Assembly (NCBI RefSeq): GCF_016592575.1
Contig: NZ_AP017470.1
Location: 1,510,501 to 1,574,500 of the forward strand
Direction of reading: 5' to 3'
DNA length: 64,000 bases
Source: Thermotomaculum hydrothermale
Lineage (GTDB): Bacteria > Acidobacteriota > Holophagae > Thermotomaculales > Thermotomaculaceae
In this document: positions 15,858 to 24,387 of the stretch, piece after piece
Numbering within the stretch: the stretch's first letter is position 1
Layout: every line of letters begins with the position of its first letter
Translations under genes and position numbers: made by a program
Notes under the pieces: generated by a model
Databases searched by the model: none
What the model saw: the letters and a program-made list of their open reading frames with translations, nothing else
Told to the model about the DNA's origin: nothing

Positions 15858-17408
15858 ATGAAAAAGCTTCCAATTGGATTGAATAGTCTGGAAAAAATAA
15901 TTAAAGGCAATTATGTTTATGTTGATAAAACAGAAAAGATTTATCAGTTGATTGACAATGGAAGCTATTACTTCCTTTCCCGTCCGAGAAGGTTTGGCAA
16001 AACATTAACAGTTGACACACTTAAAAACATCTTTGAGGGTAACAAGGAGATATTTGAAGGCTTATACATTTACGACAGGTGGGATTGGGATAAGAAGTAT
16101 CCTGTAATCAGGATAGATTTTAGCGAAATTTCTGCAGAAAATTCAAATACTCTTAAAGAATTGCTTTTAAGAAGGTTAAAGGAAATTGCAGAAGAGAAGG
16201 GAATAACCGATATTGATGTAAATCATCATGGATTTTATTTAAGAAGCCTTATTCATAATTTATTTAAAAAGCATAAGTTACCAGTTGTAATTTTAATAGA
16301 CGAGTACGATAAGCCTATTCTTGACAATATAGAGAATCCTGAAAAGGCAACAGAAATTCGCGACATACTTGCAGACTTTTACGGAGTACTAAAGGGATTA
16401 GATGAATACCTGAAGTTTGTGTTTTTAACAGGTGTTACCAAATTCAGCAAGGTAAATCTATTCAGCAAACTCAACAATCTTGAAGATATTACACTTGACC
16501 CCCGATACTCAACACTTTGTGGTTACACAGATGAAGAGTTAGAAAGATACTTTTCCGAATACCTTAAAAATGTTGACAGAAAACTGGTAAAACTCTGGTA
16601 CAACGGCTATTCATGGCTTGGGGAAAAGGTATACAACCCTTTTGATATACTTCTCTTTATCTCAAAAGGTTTTCAATTCCGCCCATATTGGTTTGAAACA
16701 GGCACGCCAACATTTCTATTAAAACTAATGAAAAAAAACAAATATTACATACCAGAACTTGAAAACATAGGGGTTACTGACAGTGTATTGGGAAGTTTTG
16801 ATGTATACACAATGAGAGTTGAAGCATTACTCTGGCAAACAGGATACTTAACCATAAAAGACACGGTAAAATTTGCAGCAAGGCAAAAATACATACTATC
16901 CTATCCCAATTTAGAGGTAAAGATATCCTTAAACGAAAGCATACTAAATTACCTCACATCCCTTGATGCAGCAACTTACGACAGAACCTCAAACGGAATA
17001 TACCAGAGTTTATTAAACGGAGACATAGAAAACCTGATTTCTAATTTAAAAACACTCTTTTCCTCAATCTCATACACAAACTTTACAAAGAACGAAATAG
17101 CCTCTTACGAAGGATACTATGCAAGCGTAATATACACATACTTCCATTCCCTTGGAGTTCAACCGATTGCAGAAGATGTAACAAGCAGGGGAAGAATAGA
17201 CTTAACCATAAAAATAGAAGACAAGGTTTATATCTTTGAATTCAAGGTAATAGAGGAAGAGAAGGACAACAAAAATCCCCTTGAACAGATAAAAGAGAAG
17301 AAATACTTTGAAAAACACAAAAATGAAGCTAATGAAATCTATCTTATAGGCATAAGTTTCAGCAAGGAAGAGAGAAATATAACTTCGTACAGTTGGGAAA
17401 GGGTTTAG
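15858..17408 (+). CDS. AAA-ATPase-like / PD-(D/E)XK nuclease family protein
   Basis: 516 residues. The N-terminal AAA-ATPase-like domain starts with the family signature YVDKTEKI...FLSRPRRFGKTL; the P-loop variant RRFGKTL is at about 44-50. Walker B is VVILIDEYDKPI. The C-terminal domain has R-I-D-L...YIFEFKV, the PD-(D/E)XK nuclease core. This family is often multicopy and spreads horizontally; its role is unsettled (proposed defence or mobile DNA). It has its own promoter and breaks the operon pattern of the genes before it. Both domains look intact. Confidence 0.88.
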   Translation: MKKLPIGLNSLEKIIKGNYVYVDKTEKIYQLIDNGSYYFLSRPRRFGKTLTVDTLKNIFEGNKEIFEGLYIYDRWDWDKKYPVIRIDFSEISAENSNTLKELLLRRLKEIAEEKGITDIDVNHHGFYLRSLIHNLFKKHKLPVVILIDEYDKPILDNIENPEKATEIRDILADFYGVLKGLDEYLKFVFLTGVTKFSKVNLFSKLNNLEDITLDPRYSTLCGYTDEELERYFSEYLKNVDRKLVKLWYNGYSWLGEKVYNPFDILLFISKGFQFRPYWFETGTPTFLLKLMKKNKYYIPELENIGVTDSVLGSFDVYTMRVEALLWQTGYLTIKDTVKFAARQKYILSYPNLEVKISLNESILNYLTSLDAATYDRTSNGIYQSLLNGDIENLISNLKTLFSSISYTNFTKNEIASYEGYYASVIYTYFHSLGVQPIAEDVTSRGRIDLTIKIEDKVYIFEFKVIEEEKDNKNPLEQIKEKKYFEKHKNEANEIYLIGISFSKEERNITSYSWERV

Positions 17409-17491
17409 AAGTTGTCCCGTCCTGAAAAAAGGGAATCTAACCTCACTCTTTTAACACACCCACACACTACACACCAAATTCAAACTTTCCT

Positions 17492-17519
17492 TTGCTAAAA
17501 ACAATGCAAGTGTTAAAAT
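17492..17519 (+). promoter_or_regulatory. Candidate promoter of the secreted repeat protein
   Basis: TTGCTA (17492-17497), a 16-bp spacer and TAAAAT (17514-17519), 31 bases before the start codon. A GGGAG ribosome site follows. Moderate match to the sigma-70 consensus. Confidence 0.45.
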
Positions 17520-17550
17520 TTTAATTAAAAAAACTCACAGGGAGAAAAAT

Positions 17551-19836
17551 ATGAAAACCTTGAAGCCTATTATAAAGAAAATAGCAATAATACTATTCTG
17601 CTTAAACCTGCTCATTCCTGTTAAAACCCTTGCCAATAATGACGCTTTTACTAATTATGTTTTACCAACCAAAGGTTATAAAACAGAAGTAGTCTTAGTA
17701 AACAATGATGTAAGGAATGAGAGTCCAAATCATTCAATGTTATATACTGCTTATGATAAAAATGGAAATGAATTAGCTCAAGTTTCTGATTTCATGGCTA
17801 CAGGTAGCAGGGTTATTCTTTCTCTTTCTGAGTTATTCCCTAGTCTTAATGTGGATGATATTGGTTTAGTTGAGATTGATAGTTCTAATAAGAATGATGC
17901 TTGGATTATTTATAGTAAAAAAGATGGTGATAATGTTCAAAAAGCAATGGTTAAAGCACCAATAGATGGTTCTAGTGTTGTTGATAATCTTCATTTCACT
18001 AATAATACTGGTTATTGGAATTTCTTATTCAACATTGCAAAAATAAATGATGCTGAAAGCACTGTTAGAGCAGTTGTTAATCCTAGTGGTGAAGAAGTGC
18101 TTCTTGATGGAAGCACTAATGTTTTTGGTTTTATTACTCCTAATTTAAGTTTGCCTTATAGTAGTGCTAGTATTAACATGAAGGATTTTTTTGGAGGAAT
18201 AGTTCCTGAAAATGCCACCTGGATGAGGGTTTATAGTGAGAAAATTCAACAAACAGCTATGGGAACCGTTGTTACTCCTGTTAATAACCTTGTTGTTATT
18301 AATCCATTCATGAAAACTAATGGTGAATCAGGAGGGGCTTTTGGTAAAGCAGAATCTTTTCGAGAATTATTCATACCTCACATAACAGTAAAAGATTATT
18401 TTTGGTGGACAGGATTAGTGTTAAACAATCCTAATGATGAGGTTGTTAAATTTGTTATTCAATATTATGATTCAAATGGAGTTCATTTAGATATTAATCC
18501 AAGCACACCAGCAATTGATGATTTTAAAGGAGAATTGCAACCTTTGGAAAAAATTGTTGGTTTAATAAATGATTTTGGCAGGCCTGATAACGCAGCTTTT
18601 GCAAGGGTTGTTGCTGAAAAACCAATTAAAGGAGGAGAATTATTCGGTGGAGAACCTAAAGGAGCTAATTGGCCAATAATGGCTGGGGTAAGCTTATTAT
18701 TACCGGGAACAGGCGGGTACTTAGCAGAAGTAACAGATATTGAAACTCCAACTCTAAGATATAACATTCCTATAGCTGAATCAAGAGCTTACACTGATAG
18801 TGAAGAAGGAGTTTGGACAGGAATAGCTATTGCTAACACTTCTAAAAGAGATCAAACAATAGTTTTTGAATACAAATCAAAATCAGGAGTAATATTAGCA
18901 ACTCAAAACTACACTATAAGAAGTATGAGTAAAGAAGCTATAACTGTTGAAGACTTATTAAAAATAGGTGGTTTAGAAGATATAAGAGGACAAGTAGGAA
19001 TGATAGATGTTGTTGCTAAACAAAACTTAGCTTCAATAACAGAGAATAGAGAAATCAATATTTACGCTTTACATGGTGGTAAACAAGCAGGTACAGGCAC
19101 TCATAACTGGATGATTGGAGAGGATGCTGTTAATAAGAGTCCTCTTGATGTTAAAATGTTCGTTGCTAATGAGACTAGAGGAATTGTTGATAGTTTAGAA
19201 GACATGCTTGGAAGCATGAATATTAAAGTTGAAGATAATGATGTAATATTAAGTCATGTAATAAGTACTTTGAGAGATACTAAGTACGGAGAAATAACAG
19301 GATATGACATTGTAGCTTACGATGATAACTGGAACGAAGTGGGAAACATAGCTTCAATAAGAAGAGGTTTACAATTACCTTCAAGTTCTGATAAACCTTA
19401 TTATGTAAACTATGATACTACTAGTCCTGTTCAAGATGGTACTTGTCCTTATGGTACTTTTAAGTTAGGTATTGTTGTTCATTCTACTATTAATGGTATT
19501 GAGCAGAGTTGGGTTTATAGAATCCCTGATAAAACAATAACTAGAAGCCCAGAGCAAAACCTTACGATTGTTAATGCCTACGACATACTTAAAAACGAGG
19601 ATGCCAGACGAGAGTTAGGAGATATTTTGTCAAGAGATGATGTTACTTTTGGTGGCAATAACGTTCATTTGGATTCTGAAACAATTTATCAAGGATTAAC
19701 CAATTATGTTGATGGTGATTTATCTAATAATGAAGATGTTGATCCTAATGGTGCTAAACTTAATAAAATAGGAAATAAATTTTATTTTAATTTAGAAGAT
19801 TCTAATGGTACTTTTTATTCGGTAATGTCAAGTTAA
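17551..19836 (+). CDS. Secreted beta-rich repeat protein, C-terminus cut by IS copy 2
   Basis: 761 residues as it stands. An N-terminal signal peptide (about 1-28, likely cleavage after LA before NN) leads to about four diverged units. Each has the theme strand-N-P/D-N-strand-YDxNG-strand, for example VLNNPNDEVVKFVIQYYDSN and IAIANTSKRDQTIVFEYKSK. The units suggest Ig-like or related beta-sandwich modules. The last four codons and stop come from the IS. Removing the IS and one duplication extends the frame 28 codons beyond residue 757 to a stop at 21171-21173, giving 785 residues. Codon choice (many GTT, GGT, ACT, AAT) looks unlike neighbouring genes, which suggests transfer. Function is unknown; cell-surface or exported substrate is plausible. 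Confidence 0.78.
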   Translation: MKTLKPIIKKIAIILFCLNLLIPVKTLANNDAFTNYVLPTKGYKTEVVLVNNDVRNESPNHSMLYTAYDKNGNELAQVSDFMATGSRVILSLSELFPSLNVDDIGLVEIDSSNKNDAWIIYSKKDGDNVQKAMVKAPIDGSSVVDNLHFTNNTGYWNFLFNIAKINDAESTVRAVVNPSGEEVLLDGSTNVFGFITPNLSLPYSSASINMKDFFGGIVPENATWMRVYSEKIQQTAMGTVVTPVNNLVVINPFMKTNGESGGAFGKAESFRELFIPHITVKDYFWWTGLVLNNPNDEVVKFVIQYYDSNGVHLDINPSTPAIDDFKGELQPLEKIVGLINDFGRPDNAAFARVVAEKPIKGGELFGGEPKGANWPIMAGVSLLLPGTGGYLAEVTDIETPTLRYNIPIAESRAYTDSEEGVWTGIAIANTSKRDQTIVFEYKSKSGVILATQNYTIRSMSKEAITVEDLLKIGGLEDIRGQVGMIDVVAKQNLASITENREINIYALHGGKQAGTGTHNWMIGEDAVNKSPLDVKMFVANETRGIVDSLEDMLGSMNIKVEDNDVILSHVISTLRDTKYGEITGYDIVAYDDNWNEVGNIASIRRGLQLPSSSDKPYYVNYDTTSPVQDGTCPYGTFKLGIVVHSTINGIEQSWVYRIPDKTITRSPEQNLTIVNAYDILKNEDARRELGDILSRDDVTFGGNNVHLDSETIYQGLTNYVDGDLSNNEDVDPNGAKLNKIGNKFYFNLEDSNGTFYSVMSS
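19813..19820. repeat. 8-bp target-site duplication of IS copy 2 (left)
   Basis: TTTTATTC, repeated exactly at 21078-21085 just outside the element. Confidence 0.88.
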
Positions 19837-19841
19837 TTGTG

Positions 19842-20975
19842 TCAGGCATGGGAAGCCTCCCGGGAAAGAGAAGAAAAAAAGCGATTAAAAGAAGAAGAAT
19901 ACCTTAAACTCCTTGATTGATACTTCTCATTCTTGTCTGTGAAGAAAATGTAAAGAAACTTCTCTGCACTTTGTTCATTTTGAAAAAATCCTCGTATTCG
20001 TATGTAATCTTTTAACTCTTTAAAACACCTTTCCATCCAGTTTGTTGTTCTGAAGTAACTTCTTATCTCATCAGGGGCAAGGAGAAAGAATGTATAGTTA
20101 TCAACTTTTGCCTTAATGTTTTTTAAAAACCTGTATATCTTTTTCCATTTTTCAATAAATGCAAGAAGTTTGGTTTTCCCTTCTTCCCTGCTTTCGCATT
20201 TCATTATCTCGTCTAATTCTTCTTTTATTTTCTCAAAATGATGTTTTCTTACTCTGTTTTTTATGTTTCTTTTCAGGTGAAACCAACAAAGTTGGTGCAT
20301 AGTCTCAGGAAATTCTTCTTTTATCGCTTCAGATAAACCTGTTAAATCATCACTTATAATCAGTTTTACTCCTTTTAAGCCTCTTTCTTTTAAATCCCTG
20401 AATATTTCCTGCCAGAGGGATGCTTTTTCGTTTCCTCCAGGAAGAAAGTATCCTAAAATTTCTCTTTTACCGTCTTCAGACAGGCCCAATACTGCATATA
20501 CTGCCTCTTTTGCCACACTGTCTCTTTTTAATGAAATGTATGTTGCGTCTATGTATAGCACGGGGTATGTTTTTGTTAATCTGCTGTTTTTCCATTTTTC
20601 AATTACTTCTTCAGATATTTCACTTATCCTGCTTACATATTGAGCGGATATGTTAGCCCCTATGAGATTTTTAATTACCCCTGCTGTCTTTCTTGTGGAT
20701 ACTCCTGCTATAAACATTGCCTCCACAATATCTTCAAGAAAAAACATTACCCTTTTTCTCTGGGGAAGCCATTTAACCTTAAACTGACTGTCTCTTGTTC
20801 TTGGAATTTGCAATTCAATCTCTCCTAAAAAGCTTTTAGGCGTTCGCTTATAATAACCGTTTGCCCTTGTTTGGCCTCTTGCTTCTTTTAAGTATCTTTC
20901 CCTCTCTTCCAACAACATTTCCTGCAACATTTTCTTGAAAAATTCTTTAAATTGAGTGAAAATTAAATCACTCAT
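19842..20975 (-). CDS. IS256-family (Mutator-type) transposase, copy 2
   Basis: 377 residues, identical in sequence to the transposase at 1442-2575, with the same D143, D209 and E315. No frameshift or missing end, so the element appears intact. It is transcribed against the gene it interrupts. The outward ATG at its right end here reads only about 15 codons before a stop, so no fusion is formed on this side. Confidence 0.95.
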   Translation of the reverse strand: MSDLIFTQFKEFFKKMLQEMLLEERERYLKEARGQTRANGYYKRTPKSFLGEIELQIPRTRDSQFKVKWLPQRKRVMFFLEDIVEAMFIAGVSTRKTAGVIKNLIGANISAQYVSRISEISEEVIEKWKNSRLTKTYPVLYIDATYISLKRDSVAKEAVYAVLGLSEDGKREILGYFLPGGNEKASLWQEIFRDLKERGLKGVKLIISDDLTGLSEAIKEEFPETMHQLCWFHLKRNIKNRVRKHHFEKIKEELDEIMKCESREEGKTKLLAFIEKWKKIYRFLKNIKAKVDNYTFFLLAPDEIRSYFRTTNWMERCFKELKDYIRIRGFFQNEQSAEKFLYIFFTDKNEKYQSRSLRYSSSFNRFFSSLSREASHA

Positions 20976-20984
20976 TGGTGGTAC

Positions 20985-21040
20985 CTCCTTTCGGGAATTT
21001 TTCTTCTGAGGTTATTTTAACCTCTCCTTCCCGAAAGGAG
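20985..21040 (-). promoter_or_regulatory. Transposase leader hairpin, copy 2
   Basis: Same nested inverted repeats as in copy 1. The outer 13-bp stem covers the transposase ribosome site (CTCCTTTCGGGAA here on the plus strand next to the start). The inner stem is GAGGTTA/TAACCTC. Confidence 0.65.
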
Positions 21041-21077
21041 TTTTTTTTCTCCCTGACACAATTAATGTTACACTGCC

Positions 21078-21173
21078 TTTTATTCCACTTATAATTTATT
21101 ATCTGAGAAAGTTGAATATTTATTACAATCAACTTTTGAAAAATATGGTGCTCAATTTGTTATTGATAATTAA
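21078..21173 (+). pseudogene. Detached C-terminal end of the secreted repeat protein gene
   Basis: Starts with the right target duplication. Joined in frame to codon 757 of the gene at 17551, it encodes 28 more residues (beginning STYNLLSEKVEYLL) and a TAA stop at 21171-21173. It has no start codon of its own and is silent unless the IS excises precisely. Confidence 0.82.
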
Positions 21174-21200
21174 TGACTAACTTTTTATTTTCTGCTTTTA

Positions 21201-21608
21201 CTATTCGCTCGGCACTGTTTTTGTTTGAATGTCAAACTCAGGCGGGTCAAACATGTGTTGCTTTACAGCGCATAGGTTTGCCGCGTGAATCAGGGCTTTT
21301 TTGTACTTTTCAGGAAAGTCTTCAGGCAGTTGAATTTCAATTGTAATCTTTGATATCATTCTCTTTTTCGGGTCAAATTCGTGTTTTTGAACAAGTTTTA
21401 TATTTTTATAGTCAAGCCCCCTCTGTTCGCAGAAAGAAAGTACATATATCCCTGCGCATGCGCCTATTGATGCAAGGAAGTAATCAAATGGGGCAGGCGC
21501 TTCCCCGTTTCCCCCCGCAAACACAGGCTGGTCTGTTTTTATTAAAAATCCCCTGTATTTTACATCAACCCTTTTTCCAACTCCGGGAAATACAATTTCC
21601 ATATCCAT
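21201..21608 (-). CDS. OsmC/Ohr-like protein
   Basis: 135 residues. It has the OsmC fold pattern: GEAPAPFDYFLASIGACAG with the first conserved Cys, then the second Cys in HAANLCAVKQ. OsmC/Ohr relatives use two Cys to reduce organic hydroperoxides; this clade (YhfA-like) is less well characterised. The start at 21608 is preferred to an upstream in-frame ATG because AGGAGG lies 6-7 bases before it and it then follows the TPR gene's stop by 10 bases. It is the last gene of the secretion operon, probably by co-transcription rather than function. Confidence 0.83.
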   Translation of the reverse strand: MDMEIVFPGVGKRVDVKYRGFLIKTDQPVFAGGNGEAPAPFDYFLASIGACAGIYVLSFCEQRGLDYKNIKLVQKHEFDPKKRMISKITIEIQLPEDFPEKYKKALIHAANLCAVKQHMFDPPEFDIQTKTVPSE

Positions 21609-21618
21609 TTTCAGCCTC

Positions 21619-24387
21619 CTATTTGTTTTTTTCTTCAAGTTCCTTCAGTTTCTTTCTTGCAAATTCCCCCTGAACCTGACCTTTGTATGCGTCTGCTATC
21701 TTTTTATAAAGTTTAATTGCATCGTCGTAATATCCTAACTTTTCGCATATCTTTGCTGCGTTAAACCTTGCAGTTGTTGACCACATTAACTCTTTCGGGT
21801 GGAGATAGGTTACTGAAAGGTAATTTTCAAGGGCTTTGTTTAAGTCTCCCAAAGTTTCATAGCATTCTGCAATGTAAAAGGTAACCTCAGCCTTTGAATC
21901 CTCGTCTTTCAAGAGGGGTAATATTTTCAAAAACTCGTCCAATGCCTCTTTTGTTTTGCCGTTTTTCTGCAAAAACAGTGCAATCCTTATCCTCTCGTCT
22001 AACTGTTGTACATCCTGCGGTAAATTTTTCAAATACTCAAGATAGTTTTCAACAGCCTTTGTTGTTTGCCCTGTTTGTTCGTAACAAATTCCAAGGTAAT
22101 AATAAACAGCAAAGAGTAATTTCTCTATGTTTTTGTCCCTGTGCTTTAACACTTCTTCAAAGTAATCTGCCGCCTTTGAGTACTCCTTGTTGTTAAAGTG
22201 TATTAAGCCTAACTTATAGCAGGATAAAGTATAGTATTCGCTGTCAGGGAAGGTTTCAACAATTTTCTTTAAATATTTTACAGGGGGGTTTTTAAGGGTT
22301 TCAAAGAGAAAATAGTATGCCTTGTCAACTCCCTTTGCCTCAGGATAGTTTTCAACAGCCATTTTGTAAAAGTAAACCGCTTTTGCAATGTTTCCCTTTT
22401 GCCTGTACTTTTCCGCCTTTTTCAACAATCCCTGCACTCCGTGGAATTCTTCAGGGTTGTTTTTTATGTACTCCGGCTCATTTTCCATAATAAGCAGGTA
22501 TTCCCCTGTCTTTTCAACTATCGGCTCAAGCTCAATTAAGGCTAATTTCCTGACTGTATCCTCCTTTGAAGAAAGTTCAAGTACCTTAACAAGGTATAGT
22601 TTTTTCATATTTTCATCACTCTGTTTTAAGGCGGAAAGGTATATCAAGCGGGGGTTTTCAGATTTTAATGCTAAATTAAAGGCATCATCTTTTTTATCAG
22701 CATAGATTAAAGAAAAGTAAAGGGTGTCTTTGTTGTCTCCCGCAATTTTTTTTGCCTCTTCAACCTTCCCAGTTTTTGCTAAAGAATAGGCGTATAATTT
22801 TTTCAAATATCCTTCAGGTTTCAGTTTTGAAAAATGGCTAACGGCAGATTTAAAATCACCGTTTAAGTATTCTGCAAGGGCAAGGAGAGTTAAGATTTTT
22901 TTATCCTGTTTTTTAAACCTCTCTTTTATTAAATCGACTGTATCTTTGTACATTCCATTTCTGAAGTAACTTTCAGCAAGGTAATAGTTTGCTGAGTTTA
23001 CAAGGGGTGAATCCTGATAGTTTAGAATAATGTTTTCAAAAGATTTTATTGCCTCAGGGTAATTTCCCCTGTCAAGCATAAGCTTGCCGTAAACAAAGTA
23101 AGCGTCGTCTGTTACAGGTGAGGTTTTCCCGTACTTTTTGAGAAAATCTGCAAGCATTGTAAGTGCCTTTTCTTTGTCCCCGTTGTATAAGGTGCACTTT
23201 ATCCTGTTTAAAAGGGCAATTGAAGAGAATGCCCCCTCCGGATTTTTCTCAATACACTTGTTGTAAAAAAGCAGGGCATTGTCCATATCGTTCAGTTTTG
23301 TAAGATAATACTCTGCAAGCTTAAAGTAATCCTTGTGGGTGTCTGAAACCAATGCGTATTTTCTTAAAAAACCAACAGCCTTATTGTACATTCTCAAATT
23401 GTCAAAAACCTTAAAGGAAAGCAAATAGAATTCTTTATCTTCAATATAGGATTTTTTTTCAACAAGGTTTGAAGCATCTAACAAATCCCCTCTGTCTAAC
23501 AAAAGGGATAATTGAAAGTTTGTTCTCTCCTCATCAGTTGGGGTTGGCAAAGGAATTAACTGCCTGAATAATGCAAATGCTTCCTTTAATTTGGCTGATT
23601 GCACAAGGGTATGCACAGCAAAAAAGCCGTCTTCCCTGTCTTTGTTTCTTGAAAAGTATTTGTATGCAATGTCGTACTTTTTCTTTCCGTAATAGACAAG
23701 GCCTAAATACCTGTTTAACAGAGGGTCTTTAAAACCTTCCTTTTCAAGTTTTTTAAGTATCTTTTCCGCTTTTCCAAATTTTTTATAGTGGTAATAGGAA
23801 ATTGCAAGCTTCAGCCTCACTTTATTATCAAATTTTAGTTTCAAAAATGAGTTGTAATTTGATATAGCATCCTTAAAAGCGTCTCTCTTAAAGGACAAAT
23901 CCCCTTTCAAAAGGTAATACTGGGAAACAAGGTTTTTATCAATGCCTTTTAGGGATTTAAAATCTATGGCAATCTTTGAAAAAACTTTATCAACAGATTT
24001 GAAGTCATTTTCAAAGTAATAGGCATAGGCATTAAAAAGCAAGGCTCTAAAACAGGTATTATCCTTTTTTTGAGTGCAGAATTTATTGTAAAACTCATCT
24101 GCAACTGTGTGGATTTTAGTGTAGTCCCTCGTTGCCATAAGGGTATCAAAGTAAAGGGAATAAACCTGTTTTAAATCAGGAGATTGAGGATTGTTTTGCA
24201 AAAATGTTTCTATTTTGGTTTTTGCAATATTAAAGGCCCCGTCTCTAACAAGGCCTTTAATTATCTTTAAATCATTGTTTGTTTGCGAAAATCCTGAAAG
24301 AGAAAAAAACAATACAATTAAAGCAACTAAATTAGTAAGCCTGATAAATCTCCCTTTTGAATTTTTCAATCTCTCTTTTAAAATCAT
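21619..24387 (-). CDS. Large TPR-repeat protein, exported or membrane-anchored
   Basis: 922 residues. A hydrophobic segment at about 17-34 ending LSGFSQ resembles a signal peptide. The rest is a near-continuous run of tetratricopeptide repeats, with typical helices such as AIKSFENIILNYQDSPLVNS and ALENYLSVTYLHP. Such solenoids hold multi-protein assemblies together; a periplasmic position beside the secretin is plausible. The start overlaps gspD by 56 bases, with GAGAGG upstream. Its place directly after gspD suggests an accessory factor for secretin or substrate handling, but this is context only. Confidence 0.8.
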   Translation of the reverse strand: MILKERLKNSKGRFIRLTNLVALIVLFFSLSGFSQTNNDLKIIKGLVRDGAFNIAKTKIETFLQNNPQSPDLKQVYSLYFDTLMATRDYTKIHTVADEFYNKFCTQKKDNTCFRALLFNAYAYYFENDFKSVDKVFSKIAIDFKSLKGIDKNLVSQYYLLKGDLSFKRDAFKDAISNYNSFLKLKFDNKVRLKLAISYYHYKKFGKAEKILKKLEKEGFKDPLLNRYLGLVYYGKKKYDIAYKYFSRNKDREDGFFAVHTLVQSAKLKEAFALFRQLIPLPTPTDEERTNFQLSLLLDRGDLLDASNLVEKKSYIEDKEFYLLSFKVFDNLRMYNKAVGFLRKYALVSDTHKDYFKLAEYYLTKLNDMDNALLFYNKCIEKNPEGAFSSIALLNRIKCTLYNGDKEKALTMLADFLKKYGKTSPVTDDAYFVYGKLMLDRGNYPEAIKSFENIILNYQDSPLVNSANYYLAESYFRNGMYKDTVDLIKERFKKQDKKILTLLALAEYLNGDFKSAVSHFSKLKPEGYLKKLYAYSLAKTGKVEEAKKIAGDNKDTLYFSLIYADKKDDAFNLALKSENPRLIYLSALKQSDENMKKLYLVKVLELSSKEDTVRKLALIELEPIVEKTGEYLLIMENEPEYIKNNPEEFHGVQGLLKKAEKYRQKGNIAKAVYFYKMAVENYPEAKGVDKAYYFLFETLKNPPVKYLKKIVETFPDSEYYTLSCYKLGLIHFNNKEYSKAADYFEEVLKHRDKNIEKLLFAVYYYLGICYEQTGQTTKAVENYLEYLKNLPQDVQQLDERIRIALFLQKNGKTKEALDEFLKILPLLKDEDSKAEVTFYIAECYETLGDLNKALENYLSVTYLHPKELMWSTTARFNAAKICEKLGYYDDAIKLYKKIADAYKGQVQGEFARKKLKELEEKNK

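Larger units (their letters stand above)
19821..21077 (-). mobile_element. IS256-family insertion sequence, copy 2 (1257 bp, inverted)
   Basis: Same length, same ends and same transposase as copy 1 but in the opposite orientation. It is flanked by its own perfect 8-bp duplication, TTTTATTC. It interrupts the secreted repeat protein gene 28 codons before that gene's original stop. Confidence 0.94.

Noticed and set aside
15858-17408. AAA/PD-(D/E)XK gene as part of a defence island.
   Set aside because: It stands alone beside an exported protein and IS; the restriction system is 45 kb away. The family is too common for a defence claim without partners.
1340-21077. The two IS copies as ends of a composite transposon carrying nupC to the secreted protein.
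   Set aside because: Outer flanks differ (TTTTTTTA versus TTTTATTC) and each copy has its own complete duplication, so they moved separately. The genes between are mainly housekeeping.
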